A stretch of DNA of 64,000 nucleotides from Ferruginibacter sp. Its GTDB lineage: Bacteria; Bacteroidota; Bacteroidia; Chitinophagales; Chitinophagaceae. Each line of letters opens with the position of its first letter. The first letter of the stretch is position 1. Of the stretch, positions 10,207 to 18,818 are shown piece by piece. The stretch covers positions 62,001-126,000 of the forward strand of contig JAGOAX010000005.1 in assembly GCA_017983695.1 (NCBI GenBank), written 5' to 3'. The notes beneath the pieces are model-generated. The model was not told where the DNA came from. It did not search any database and saw nothing but the letters and a program-made list of their open reading frames with translations. The position numbers and the translations under genes were made by a program.

Positions 10207-10240
10207 AAAAGTCCCCTTCAGGGGATTTAGGGGCTTAAAA
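10207..10240. repeat. Short palindromic repeat supplying a gene end
   Basis: It has a CCCCTTCAGGGG core followed by ATTTAGGGGC. The stop codon of the upstream hydrolase (10227-10229) and its last residues lie inside the repeat. Confidence 0.75.
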
Positions 10241-11015
10241 TATCTCTTATAAAATTATGATACTCCGGAAAAGTGGGCAGGTTATTATGTCCGCCGCCAT
10301 GTATGCGTATCAAAGTTATTTTACGGTGATTTATTTTTTGCAGTTTCTCACTATTGCTGATGGGTATCAGCCAGTCTTTGGTGCCATGCAGAATATAAGT
10401 ATGGCAATTTACTTTAGGCAGCCATTTATCGGTACGTAAATGATACCGTAAAATATATTTTACCGGCAGTATGGGTAAAAAGCGTTCAATCGTTTTTTTA
10501 AAACTATAATAAGGTGCATCCAATATTAAATAGCGTGGCGTATTATCTGCAGCCAGTTTTACTGCAAAGCCGCTGCCCAGGCTGCGGCCATAAACTATCA
10601 GGTGGTTTTGCGGATAGGTTTTGGTTAAAGTGTCATATACAAACTGCATGTCTTTCAGCATATCTTTTTCGCTACGCTTGCCGGTGCTTTTACCAAAGCC
10701 ACGGTAATCAACCAATACCACATCATAATTATAGCGGTAAAAATCTTTGGCATATTTTGCCCAGCCTTTTATGCTGCGGCTGTTGCCATGAAAATACAGT
10801 ACCAGCCCGTGAGGTTTTTCTACATGAAAATGCAGGCCGTTTATACTCACCCCTTCTTCTACATCAAAAAAAAGCTCTCTAAATGGGGCATCATATTTAT
10901 ATTCAAAAGCAGCATGCAGTTTTTCGGGCTTAAAAATAAATTTTTCCTGTACAAAATAAATGATAACAGAAAGTACAGCAATACCGCCAATGATATAGAG
11001 AATGATGTAAAGCAA
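10227..11015 (-). CDS. Alpha/beta hydrolase, membrane-anchored (paralogue)
   Basis: A 262-residue serine hydrolase, paralogous to the gene at 9346-10194. It has an N-terminal transmembrane helix (about residues 2-22), oxyanion/HG motif LVLYFHGNSRS, nucleophile elbow YGRSLGSG, Asp in ILHGTKDWLIP and His in HGGGHNNLP. The start is a TTG at 11015; I found no better ATG. The C-terminal residues and stop are provided by a palindromic repeat (10207-10240). A substrate cannot be deduced. Confidence 0.84.
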   Translation of the reverse strand: MLYIILYIIGGIAVLSVIIYFVQEKFIFKPEKLHAAFEYKYDAPFRELFFDVEEGVSINGLHFHVEKPHGLVLYFHGNSRSIKGWAKYAKDFYRYNYDVVLVDYRGFGKSTGKRSEKDMLKDMQFVYDTLTKTYPQNHLIVYGRSLGSGFAVKLAADNTPRYLILDAPYYSFKKTIERFLPILPVKYILRYHLRTDKWLPKVNCHTYILHGTKDWLIPISNSEKLQKINHRKITLIRIHGGGHNNLPTFPEYHNFIRDILSP

Positions 11016-11017
11016 GG

Positions 11018-11053
11018 GTTAGTTGGTAGTTGATAGTTTGTAGTTGACAGTTA
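11018..11053. repeat. Degenerate tandem repeat of TAGTTG units
   Basis: Five imperfect copies of a TAGTTG/TAGTTTG/CAGTT unit follow one another just upstream of the hydrolase start. Similar low-complexity segments occur near 35.7 kb and 51.15 kb. No gene is visible in 11016-11125. Confidence 0.6.
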
Positions 11054-11116
11054 AATACATGCTGTTAAATTAGCTATTATAACATTAACCACAATACATA
11101 TTCATAAAACATCGAT

Positions 11117-11145
11117 GATTCCCCTTTAGGGGTTAGGGGTAAACT
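11117..11145. repeat. Short palindromic repeat at the rhodanese 3' end
   Basis: A CCCCTTTAGGGG core with GTTAGGGGTAAAC flank. It encodes the final TPNP residues and the stop (11126-11128) of the rhodanese gene. Confidence 0.75.
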
Positions 11146-11434
11146 GTTTTTCCCATGCAGCTGTGCCGCCAATAAGATTAATAAGGTTAGTAAATGCGAA
11201 TTTTTCCTGCAGGCGCTGTATAGCAATCTGGCTGCGGATGCCGTGGTGGCAATAAATAATAACAGGTTTATCTGCAGCAATTTTACCTGCCTGCTGTACA
11301 ATTTCGTTAAGCGGAATTAACAGGCCGCCGATATTAAATGCGGCATGCTCTTCAGGTTCCCGTACATCAATCAACTGAAAATCACTTTTGCTATCTATAA
11401 GCCGGGCAAGTTCTGTAGCAGTAATACTTTTCAT
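11126..11434 (-). CDS. Rhodanese-like domain protein (GlpE type)
   Basis: A single-domain rhodanese of 102 residues. It has the N-terminal LIDVREPEEHAAFNIGG motif and an active-site loop IIYCHHGIRSQIA, where Cys in the CxxGxR loop would carry the persulfide. The length is typical of GlpE/PspE-like single-domain sulfurtransferases. No signal peptide, so cytosolic. The ATG at 11434 is one nucleotide from the kup stop, so it is probably co-transcribed with kup, although no functional link is known. The last residues (TPNP) come from a palindromic repeat. Confidence 0.88.
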   Translation of the reverse strand: MKSITATELARLIDSKSDFQLIDVREPEEHAAFNIGGLLIPLNEIVQQAGKIAADKPVIIYCHHGIRSQIAIQRLQEKFAFTNLINLIGGTAAWEKQFTPNP

Positions 11435-11435
11435 T

Positions 11436-13448
11436 TTATGCCTCCTCTTCTTCTTCGTCTAAATAAATCCTTTTCAGCTTCATCTTGCTAACCGGTGCCA
11501 CTATCAACGGAAATTTTTCTACCTGTACTTTACTTTGTTCCAGTCCAAAACCTTTTTCTTCACTTAATGATATTTCTTTTACCCAGAAATATAAACGCAT
11601 GATCACTTTTTCAAAGAAAGGCAATTCATTGTCCTGCGATAAGAATTTTTCCATTACCACAAACTGAAAATCGCCGGTAACATTGTTACGCTGCTGGCTT
11701 TCGTAACGGCTGGTCACATTCACTTCCCTGTTGGCCACTAAATCTTCCACCACTTTTTTAAACATTAAATTAATTTTAGGAGCTACCCTAAAACCCAATC
11801 TGAATTCCACCCTGATGATATCGTTTGGAATAATATGTTCAACGGAATATTCGCTGGTGTAAGGATCATCCAAAGTATCTACATGCACAAACCAGTAAAT
11901 GTCGGCACGTTTGGGTTTGCCGCTTAAAATGCTGTAGATAATTTTATGCTCAATTTCTTTAGGGTTGTTGGCACTGGTTAAATACACTAAGTGAGTGGCA
12001 TATTTGGGTACTGTAATATCATTGCTCAGTTCTTCCAGCTTAGGAATATATTCCTCCAGCCTTACAAACTCTACGTAGCGGTTTTTAATTTTACGTGCCC
12101 TGTACCATACATACATTACAGCAAATAAACCACCACCTACAATTAAAGTAACATAACCGCCATGAGGAAATTTTTCTAAATTGGCAATTAAAAAACTTAT
12201 TTCAATAGTTATAAATACAGCTAAAAAAAGATAAATTAAAACCGGTTTATTTCTTCGGGAAATCATGTAATTACTAAACAAAATTGTGGTAGCCAGCATA
12301 CATAAGGTAATGGCAAGACCATACGCCGCACCCATAGCACCGGAATTTTGAAAGTACAACACAATACCTACACAACCTGCAAACAGTAAAGTATTGATGC
12401 CTGGTATAAATAATTGTCCCTTAGCTTCGCTGGGATAATTAATTTTCATTTTGGGCCACAGGTTAAGCCTTATCGCCTCACTAATTAAGGTAAAAGATCC
12501 GCTGATTAAAGCCTGGCTTGCAATAATAGCAGCCAGTGCAGCAATAATAATACCTGCTAACAAAAACCATTGCGGCATCAGCTCAAAAAAAGGATTACGC
12601 ATTTCTAAAGCGCCGGGTATTTTTTCCAATAATTCGCCGGTGGCAAATACTTTTCCGGTGTTATTATGCAGCAGCCAGGCGCCCTGGCCAAGATAGTTTA
12701 GTATTAAAGTTGCTTTTACAAAGATCCAGGTGTAGCGAATATTGGCCCGGCCACAATGCCCAAGATCGCTGTACAAAGCTTCGGCACCTGTGGTACATAA
12801 AAATACTGCACCCAGCAACCAAAAACCTTTAGGGTAAATGGTTAAAATTTTTACAGCATAATAGGGATTAAAGGCTTTTAAAATACTCCACTCTTCGGAT
12901 ATATGCGATACACCCAACACGGCCAGCATAGCAAACCAGATAAGCATAATGGGGCCAAACATTTTACCAATGCTGGCAGTACCAAATTGCTGCATAAAAA
13001 ACAGCAGCGTTAAAATGCCCAGTACAATTATAATGATGGTTTTTTCGGTTATATCGTGCAGTACAGGAATATTCCGCAAGCCTTCTACTGCCGCCGATAC
13101 CGAAATGGGCGGCGTTATCATTCCATCAGCCAGTAAAGCGGCACCACCCAGCATAGCAGGAATAACCAGCCATTTTTTTTGCCGGCGTACCAATGTATAT
13201 AAACTAAAAATGCCACCCTCACCACGGTTATCGGCTTTAAGGGTAAGCAATACATATTTAATGGTGGTTTGTAAAGTAAGCGTCCATATAATACAACTAA
13301 GGCCGCCAATGATAAGCAGTGGCTCAATTACTTTGCCATTAATAATTTCGCTGAATACATATAGGGGGGAAGTACCAATATCGCCATAAATAATTCCCAG
13401 GGCTACTATTAAACCGGCAGCGGTTACTTTGTTAACTTGTTTGGACAC
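11436..13448 (-). CDS. kup: KUP-family potassium uptake protein
   Basis: A 670-residue inner-membrane K+ transporter of the KUP/HAK/KT family, thought to work as a K+/H+ symporter. The N-terminus carries the family signature GLIVALGIIYGDIGTSPLYVFSEI region. About 12 hydrophobic helices span residues 10-450, including TTGAEALYSDLGHCG. A cytoplasmic C-terminal domain of ~200 residues ends in an acidic tail (DEEEEEA). The likely start is GTG at 13448, since no ATG lies between it and the conserved motif. Probably in one transcript with the rhodanese gene. Confidence 0.94.
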   Translation of the reverse strand: MSKQVNKVTAAGLIVALGIIYGDIGTSPLYVFSEIINGKVIEPLLIIGGLSCIIWTLTLQTTIKYVLLTLKADNRGEGGIFSLYTLVRRQKKWLVIPAMLGGAALLADGMITPPISVSAAVEGLRNIPVLHDITEKTIIIIVLGILTLLFFMQQFGTASIGKMFGPIMLIWFAMLAVLGVSHISEEWSILKAFNPYYAVKILTIYPKGFWLLGAVFLCTTGAEALYSDLGHCGRANIRYTWIFVKATLILNYLGQGAWLLHNNTGKVFATGELLEKIPGALEMRNPFFELMPQWFLLAGIIIAALAAIIASQALISGSFTLISEAIRLNLWPKMKINYPSEAKGQLFIPGINTLLFAGCVGIVLYFQNSGAMGAAYGLAITLCMLATTILFSNYMISRRNKPVLIYLFLAVFITIEISFLIANLEKFPHGGYVTLIVGGGLFAVMYVWYRARKIKNRYVEFVRLEEYIPKLEELSNDITVPKYATHLVYLTSANNPKEIEHKIIYSILSGKPKRADIYWFVHVDTLDDPYTSEYSVEHIIPNDIIRVEFRLGFRVAPKINLMFKKVVEDLVANREVNVTSRYESQQRNNVTGDFQFVVMEKFLSQDNELPFFEKVIMRLYFWVKEISLSEEKGFGLEQSKVQVEKFPLIVAPVSKMKLKRIYLDEEEEEA

Positions 13449-13811
13449 TACAAAAAAATTTAAACGTTCATCAGGTGTAAGTTACAATTATGACACCGGC
13501 ATTTAAGCTATGGGCATCATCGTTGCGTCGCACTCTTGTACTGCATACCGCTGTTGGCTTTCACCAATGCGTAGCAGGCCATTTTTAAAAAATGAGTACA
13601 AATGTAGATTGAAAACGAATATAAGAGGGGAATTATTTGATTATATTTAAAAAAGAGGCTGAACCCTCCAATGCCTGTACCTGCAGCAATTTTTATTTAA
13701 ATAGTAATTGGGTTAAAAAAACGCTGGGACAAAAAAAGAAGGGATTAAAAAAATTGTTTCCGGCCTAGTAGTAGCGTATTTTAGCGTACTACACATGTTA
13801 GCCGAAATTTT
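13449..13811. other. Intergenic region with a G/C-richer unique segment
   Basis: This 363-nt spacer lies between kup and the DUF2971 gene. About 13490-13580 is markedly richer in G+C than its surroundings and has no open frame I can support. It may be a dispersed repeat, but no second copy occurs in the window. The right end holds the attC-like palindrome at 13761-13804. Confidence 0.4.
13761..13804. repeat. attC-like imperfect palindrome (left of DUF2971 gene)
   Basis: Outer arms CGGCCTA (13761-13767) and GTTAGCCG (13797-13804) pair with one bulge. Inner arms GTAGTA (13768-13773) and TACTAC (13787-13792) also pair. The right edge GTTAGCC resembles, but does not match, the integron R' core GTTRRRY. 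It lies 7 nt before the DUF2971 start. Confidence 0.35.
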
Positions 13812-14624
13812 ATGAAACGTGGAACTCTTAATATTAGTGAACCAAAAGCCAAGTCGCAGTTTTTATGGAAATATTTCGACATACATAGATTTATTTATTT
13901 CCTAACAGAAGAAAAATTATTTTTCACACGATTGGACAAATTTGAAGATCCATATGAAGGAGTTGCTACTAAAGTATTACGTGAACAGGTAAAGCTTAAT
14001 GAGCAACTTCACACTAGTGCAGACTTGAAAAAGACAAAAGGTAGGGCAGCAAAGTATATCAAGCAAGTTCTAATAAAGACAATTGAAACCGGCATCCCAA
14101 ATCAGATTATTGAAAAGCAAAAAAGACAATATGTCAATTGTTGGTTTTCTGGAGATCGAGAATCAATGGCAATGTGGAATCTCTATTCAAGTCCAGATTC
14201 TGTAGCAATAAAAGTAAAATTCACAAATATTAAAAATGAGTTAAATGAAAGTTTTAAACAATTAATAGAAAATAATGGGAATCGAATATCAATAATTGGA
14301 GACGAAATTACTTATCTAGAATTAAACCCTTTTAATCCATCTTTACCAAAGCAAAATTTAAAGTATAGTGCTCTTAAAAAAGATAAGCCTTTTGAATATG
14401 AAAATGAATATAGATTTTTAATTATTACTATTGATAGGCTTGATAAAGTCGAGAGTTTTTATACAATACCCCTAGATATTGAAAAATTGGATTTAAAAAT
14501 AATTGCTCATCCAAATATGGAGTCCTGGAAATACGAAAACATCAATAAATTGATTGAGTTGTTAAATAAGAATTTTAAATTAGAAAAGTCGAAAACAATA
14601 TTACGAGGCAAAAACTACAGCTAA
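13812..14624 (+). CDS. DUF2971 domain protein
   Basis: A 270-residue protein matching the DUF2971 family in its hallmark stretches: WKYFDIHRFIYFLTEEKLFF then DKFEDPYEG near the N-terminus, and YVNCWFSGDRESMAMWNLYS in the middle. The family has no established biochemical function and is common in mobile and defence-rich regions. The gene is more AT-rich than the housekeeping genes around it and is bracketed by two attC-like palindromes; the right one overlaps its stop codon, as attC sites often do. This suggests acquisition as a cassette, which is inference. Confidence 0.75.
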   Translation: MKRGTLNISEPKAKSQFLWKYFDIHRFIYFLTEEKLFFTRLDKFEDPYEGVATKVLREQVKLNEQLHTSADLKKTKGRAAKYIKQVLIKTIETGIPNQIIEKQKRQYVNCWFSGDRESMAMWNLYSSPDSVAIKVKFTNIKNELNESFKQLIENNGNRISIIGDEITYLELNPFNPSLPKQNLKYSALKKDKPFEYENEYRFLIITIDRLDKVESFYTIPLDIEKLDLKIIAHPNMESWKYENINKLIELLNKNFKLEKSKTILRGKNYS

Positions 14625-14661
14625 CATAGTATCGCCGCAATTTAAGCGATTAGTTATAGCT
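14619..14661. repeat. attC-like imperfect palindrome (right of DUF2971 gene)
   Basis: Outer arms AGCTAAC (14619-14625) and GTTATAGCT (14653-14661) pair with a 2-nt bulge. Inner arms ATCGC (14631-14635) and GCGAT (14646-14650) enclose a 10-nt loop. The TAA of the DUF2971 gene lies inside the left arm. The rest of 14662-14824 shows nothing recognisable. Confidence 0.35.
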
Positions 14662-14824
14662 CTCGTATCACGGACTTTTATTTATAAATTTAACTTCAGT
14701 TAAGCAAGCAAAAGGATTTCTATTTCTCCACTTCGGCAAGCCCTCTTTATTATGCGTAATTTTAAAATCATTCCTGCAACTAACTTTAACACACCATAAC
14801 TTATTCTTTTAAATCAACATTAAT

Positions 14825-16480
14825 ATGTATCAACTTTCAAAAATTCTTTCGCTGCTTTGTTTAATTCTGTTTGCTGCCTGTAATCAAAACAACTCAACCC
14901 TAAATGATGAAGATGGACTTGCTACATTCAGTACCGACAGTTTAAAGAAAGATATTGCTATACTTGCCTCCGACTCGTTTATGGGCCGCAAGCCTTTTAC
15001 CGCTGGCGAAACAAAAACCATTGATTACCTGCAACAACAATTTGCAGCTATTGGATTGGAACCCGGTAATGGCAACAGTTTTTTACAGGCAGTACCCATG
15101 GTAAATATATTGGCCACAGCTGCACCCGACATGCAGGTAAGATCTACCAAAAGCAATTTTACATTAAAGGCTTACGACGATTATATTATCTGGACAGATA
15201 AAACCGATAGCACCATCAGCCTGGATAATACCGACGTGGTATTTGCAGGCTATGGTGTGGTGGCACCGGAATACAACTGGAACGATTATGAAGGACTGGA
15301 TGTAAAAGGAAAAGTGGTGATGGTAATGGTAAACGACCCCGGCTTTTGGGCAGGAGATACTACTTTGTTTAAAGGAAAAACCATGACCTATTACGGCCGC
15401 TGGACCTATAAGTTTGAAGAAGCTGCAAGGCAGGGTGCAAAAGGCTGTCTTATTGTACATAATACAAAAGCTGCCAGTTATCCTTTTAGTGTGCAACAAA
15501 AAAGTTTCAACAACTCAAGATTGAAATTAGATAACCGTGGCAAAGACATAAAAGATTGCGATGTGATTGGCTGGGTAACTGAAACAACGGCCAATAAATT
15601 ATTTACTGCTGCAGGTTACGATTCAACCCTGTTGGTTAAAGCAAACCAGCGAGGTTTTAAAGCTGTGCCTTTAAACCTTCAGGTTACAACAAGCATGAAA
15701 GTGAAAACCACTTATAATAAATCATACAATGTTATTGGTAAAGTAACCGGCACCAAACACCCCGACGAAGTAATTATTTACACCGCACATTGGGATCATT
15801 TGGGTATTGGCCGCCCCGATGCAGCAGGCGATTCTATTTATAATGGTGCATTAGACAATGCTTCGGGAACAGCAGGATTGCTGGAACTGGCAAGGGCTTT
15901 TAAAAGTATGAAGACAAAGCCGGAACGGACCATTATTATTTTGTCGGTTACTGCCGAAGAACAGGGTTTGCTTGGTTCGCAGTATTATGCAGAGAATCCT
16001 GTTTATGCTGTTGATAAAACAGTGGCCAATATTAATATGGATGGCCTTAACCGCTTTAGCCAAACAAAAGATGTCATTGTAGTCGGCGAAGGACAATCGG
16101 ACCTGGAAGATTATTTAAAAGAAGAAGTGGAAAAAGCCGGTGGTTATATTGCTTTTGATCCGCATTCCGAAGCCGGTTATTATTACCGCTCCGATCATTT
16201 TAATTTTGCTAAAGCCGGTATTCCTGCTTTATACATAAAATACGGCAGCGATGTAATTGGAAAAGACAAAGCCTATGGCCAAAAGCTGAAGGATGATTAT
16301 ACCGATAATAATTATCACCAACCTTCCGATAATTTTGATGCCGCCACCTGGACTATGGAAGGTGCTGTTAGCGACCTGAAATTATTATTCCTGGTAGGTA
16401 AACGTTTAGCATTTGAAGAAAAATGGCCGCAATGGAAACCGCTTTCGGAATTTAAGGCGATTAGGGATAAGAAGAAATAA
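14825..16480 (+). CDS. M28-family zinc aminopeptidase with PA domain, lipoprotein
   Basis: A 551-residue exported metallopeptidase. The N-terminus is a lipoprotein signal (SLLCLILFAAC lipobox, Cys at about residue 19), so the enzyme should be tethered to the envelope. A protease-associated domain is inserted at about residues 110-260. The M28 catalytic part has co-catalytic zinc ligands in HWDHLGIG, GALDNASGTAG, VTAEEQGLLGSQYYAE, NMDGLNR and a C-terminal SDHFNFAKAGIP His. It probably removes N-terminal residues from peptides in the periplasm or at the surface. It sits between the DUF2971 gene and the R-M genes but looks like ordinary chromosomal content in composition. Confidence 0.92.
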   Translation: MYQLSKILSLLCLILFAACNQNNSTLNDEDGLATFSTDSLKKDIAILASDSFMGRKPFTAGETKTIDYLQQQFAAIGLEPGNGNSFLQAVPMVNILATAAPDMQVRSTKSNFTLKAYDDYIIWTDKTDSTISLDNTDVVFAGYGVVAPEYNWNDYEGLDVKGKVVMVMVNDPGFWAGDTTLFKGKTMTYYGRWTYKFEEAARQGAKGCLIVHNTKAASYPFSVQQKSFNNSRLKLDNRGKDIKDCDVIGWVTETTANKLFTAAGYDSTLLVKANQRGFKAVPLNLQVTTSMKVKTTYNKSYNVIGKVTGTKHPDEVIIYTAHWDHLGIGRPDAAGDSIYNGALDNASGTAGLLELARAFKSMKTKPERTIIILSVTAEEQGLLGSQYYAENPVYAVDKTVANINMDGLNRFSQTKDVIVVGEGQSDLEDYLKEEVEKAGGYIAFDPHSEAGYYYRSDHFNFAKAGIPALYIKYGSDVIGKDKAYGQKLKDDYTDNNYHQPSDNFDAATWTMEGAVSDLKLLFLVGKRLAFEEKWPQWKPLSEFKAIRDKKK

Positions 16481-16533
16481 ATTATTCTGATATAATAAAA
16501 AGTGTCTTGTGTTAAACCCTTATGGAACAAAAG

Positions 16534-16564
16534 ACCATTTTCCAATGTTGGAAAAATGGTTTAA
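16534..16564 (+). terminator. Hairpin downstream of the M28 peptidase gene
   Basis: ACCATTTTCCAA and TTGGAAAAATGGT pair around a 2-nt loop (one bulged base) and are followed by TTTAAAT. It is a probable terminator for the peptidase gene and argues against the restriction gene starting upstream at 16522. Confidence 0.6.
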
Positions 16565-16659
16565 ATAGCTGTAGTTCTACAAGACCACCTTGTAAATTCG
16601 AGCAGACGGATATAACCCCAACAAAAACTGTTATTTTAGCAGACAAATATTCAGATAAA

Positions 16660-17373
16660 ATGAACGAAGAAAAATTACTGAAAGAAATAGTTCAATATTT
16701 TGAAAAAAATATTTTTGAGAACCACATAAATGCCTCTTTAAAAATTCATTCAAAACTCAAATCTTATACTATAAATCCAATTGTAGTCAAGTACTTGTCG
16801 AAAATATTAGAAGGAAACTATAGTGCTGAAGGCGTTGCCAAAGCTCTTTTTTATCCAAGAGTATTGGGAACATCAATAAATACATCTTTTGGAACCCGAA
16901 TTCAGAATATGTTCGTTGAATTGGAAATTGCTGAAGGTTCAAAAATTAAAGGGATGGACATTGAGTTTATTGATAAAACAGATAAGAGAAGAAAATGGTG
17001 TCAACTTAAATCAGGCCCAAATACTATTAATTCAGAGGATGTTCAACCGCTTATAAAAAAATTCACCACTACAATTAATTTGGCAAGAACTAATAAGGCT
17101 CTTAAAGGAATTAGCAACAATGATTTTATCGTGGGTGTTCTATATGGTGAAAGTGCAGAACTGAGTATGCATTATAAAGAAATCGATAAAACACATCCTG
17201 TAATAATAGGCAGAGATTTCTGGCATCGTGTTACTGGGTTTCCAAATTTCTATGATGGTTTGGTAAGAGAGTTACACAAATGCATTAACAGTCTTGATAC
17301 AAAAGATTTAATAAATAAAGGTTGTGAAGAATTGACCGAAGAAATTAGAAATTCGCCATTATTTAAGTTTTAA
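16660..17373 (+). CDS. Type II restriction endonuclease, EcoO109I/PmeII-like
   Basis: A 237-residue protein resembling EcoO109I over most of its length. The shared features I recognise are an INPxVVKYL segment followed by LFYPRVLGTS, the core GMDIEFID then CQLKSG, and the C-terminal FIVGVLYGESAELSMHYKEI and GRDFWHRVTGFP. The Asp of GMDIE (about residue 100) and the Lys of QLKSG (about 115) form a PD-(D/E)xK-type metal site. EcoO109I cuts RGGNCCY; specificity here is not proven. The start is set at the ATG at 16660 because the upstream extension has no family resemblance and crosses a hairpin. Convergent with the methyltransferase gene, overlapping it by 15 nt. Base composition is AT-rich relative to neighbours, consistent with transfer. 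Confidence 0.85.
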   Translation: MNEEKLLKEIVQYFEKNIFENHINASLKIHSKLKSYTINPIVVKYLSKILEGNYSAEGVAKALFYPRVLGTSINTSFGTRIQNMFVELEIAEGSKIKGMDIEFIDKTDKRRKWCQLKSGPNTINSEDVQPLIKKFTTTINLARTNKALKGISNNDFIVGVLYGESAELSMHYKEIDKTHPVIIGRDFWHRVTGFPNFYDGLVRELHKCINSLDTKDLINKGCEELTEEIRNSPLFKF

Positions 17374-18597
17374 ACTTGAATAATACTTATTCAAAAAGCT
17401 TACAATTGAGTAACCAACTTCTCTACCAAGATTTACAGGAACTGCATTTCCAATTTGTTTGTATTGTTGGGCAACTGAACCTTCAAATTTCCAGTCATCA
17501 GGAAAAGTTTGAATCCTTGCATATTCTCGAACTGTAAAAGGACGGGTTTCTTCGGGATGGCAACGTTCCGTTTGTTTTTGGGCAGGGCTACAGGTTAAAG
17601 TTAGACAAGGCTCATCCCAACCAATTCTACGGGCAATACCAGTTTTACCGCCACCGAGATAAAAACTTCCACCCATAAATTGTTTCTGAATTTTTAAAGG
17701 CAAATCCCTCCAATATCCTTTTTGAGGTATTAAGTCTAAAACTTCAATTTTACTTTTTGGGTATTTTGCACCTTCTGATTTTGGTACACTATTTTCAAAC
17801 AATTCACCTTTCTTTAAAGCATCTTTTAAATTATATATCTTTTTGTACGGCTTAGGATATTCATATTTTAAATCGATATCCTTTCTTATACCAACTAAAA
17901 TTAACCGTTCTCTTTTTTGTGGTACTTTAAAATTGATAGCCTTTAAAACTTGCACAGGAACTACATTATAACCAATTTCATCTAAAATTGAAATCATCCC
18001 CTTCAAAGTTTTTCCGTTTTCGTGGCTCAATAAACCACGGACATTTTCACCAATGCAAATTGGCGGGTTTACTTCTTTTACAACTCTTGCAAACTCATAA
18101 AAAAGTGTTCCTCTTGCATCTGCTAAACCTAATTTTTTACCTGCATAACTAAATGCCTGACAAGGAAAGCCGCCAGTCACCACATCAATTTTATTATGAT
18201 ATTCAGAAAACTTAAACGTTTTAATATCGCCTTCTAATACTTTCCAATTGGGGCGGTTTTTACGTAAAGTTTGGCAGGCCCATTTATCAATTTCATTTAG
18301 TGCGACACATTTTAATCCAGCTTTTTCCATACCAACAGCCAAGCCGCCAGCTCCTGCAAACAATTCCAGAACCCGATATTCATGTTCAGGCTCTACAAAA
18401 TTGGACACAGTTTCTTTTGTATCTTGACTTAAAAAATCGGAAAACAAAGTTTGGACTTCGGATTTTCTATAAACACGGTAATTACTCATAGGCTCTCGGA
18501 CAGCAGACAATTTACCTTCTCTATCCCAACGCCTTAGGGTTTCTTTACTCTTACCAATTAATTCAGATGCTTCTGATAACGATAAATATTCACTCAT
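17359..18597 (-). CDS. DNA (cytosine-5) methyltransferase with N-terminal MerR-like HTH
   Basis: A 412-residue C5 methyltransferase protecting host DNA from the adjacent endonuclease. The catalytic part holds motif I (VLELFAGAGGLAVGM), IV (GGFPCQAFSYAGKK, Cys nucleophile), VI (ENVRGLLSHENGKTL), VIII (VPQKRERLILVG), a target-recognition region at about 230-330, and IX-X (ARIQTFPDDW, QIGNAVPVNLG). The first ~55 residues are an excisionase/MerR-type winged helix (YLSLSEASELIGKSKETLRR ... REPMSNYRVYRKSEV), which a plain methyltransferase does not need. Autoregulation of the promoter by this domain is a reasonable inference, and no separate C-protein gene is present. The start is ATG 18597, not the upstream TTG. 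Promoter elements lie at 18629-18658. Confidence 0.93.
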   Translation of the reverse strand: MSEYLSLSEASELIGKSKETLRRWDREGKLSAVREPMSNYRVYRKSEVQTLFSDFLSQDTKETVSNFVEPEHEYRVLELFAGAGGLAVGMEKAGLKCVALNEIDKWACQTLRKNRPNWKVLEGDIKTFKFSEYHNKIDVVTGGFPCQAFSYAGKKLGLADARGTLFYEFARVVKEVNPPICIGENVRGLLSHENGKTLKGMISILDEIGYNVVPVQVLKAINFKVPQKRERLILVGIRKDIDLKYEYPKPYKKIYNLKDALKKGELFENSVPKSEGAKYPKSKIEVLDLIPQKGYWRDLPLKIQKQFMGGSFYLGGGKTGIARRIGWDEPCLTLTCSPAQKQTERCHPEETRPFTVREYARIQTFPDDWKFEGSVAQQYKQIGNAVPVNLGREVGYSIVSFLNKYYSSLKLK

Positions 18598-18610
18598 AAC
18601 CAAGTTGTTT

Positions 18611-18658
18611 AACCTTATACAATGGTTACAAACTTACAACTAAAATTCAAACTTCCAA
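18611..18658 (-). promoter_or_regulatory. Promoter and possible operator of the methyltransferase gene
   Basis: On the minus strand TTG (18656-18658), a 19-nt spacer and TAAGTTTG (18629-18636) match the Bacteroidota TTG / TAnnTTTG promoter. An inverted repeat AACC-N9-GGTT (18611-18627) covers the expected transcription start. It is the obvious place for the HTH of the methyltransferase to bind its own promoter, though this is not shown. Confidence 0.55.
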
Positions 18659-18744
18659 ACATGAAGAAAAAGAACGACAGATAATATAAAATGTGTAAAC
18701 AAAAAACTCTCACACACTGTATAACTTCACTCCAATAGTATATA

Positions 18745-18773
18745 AAAACACAACCCCGCTCTTTCAAGCGGGG
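18745..18773 (-). terminator. Rho-independent terminator after ftsZ
   Basis: CCCCGCT (18754-18760) and AGCGGGG (18767-18773) form a 7-bp G/C stem with a 6-nt loop. On the minus strand it is followed by TTGTGTTTTTATA. It lies about 45 nt past the ftsZ stop and closes the dcw cluster before the methyltransferase gene. Confidence 0.85.
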
Positions 18774-18818
18774 CCACACATACATACCTAATACAAAATT
18801 AAAAAAGGTATAATTATT

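Noticed and set aside
16522..16659. N-terminal extension of the restriction endonuclease frame (46 residues).
   Set aside because: It crosses a terminator-like hairpin, has no similarity to the family, and a good ATG follows at 16660.
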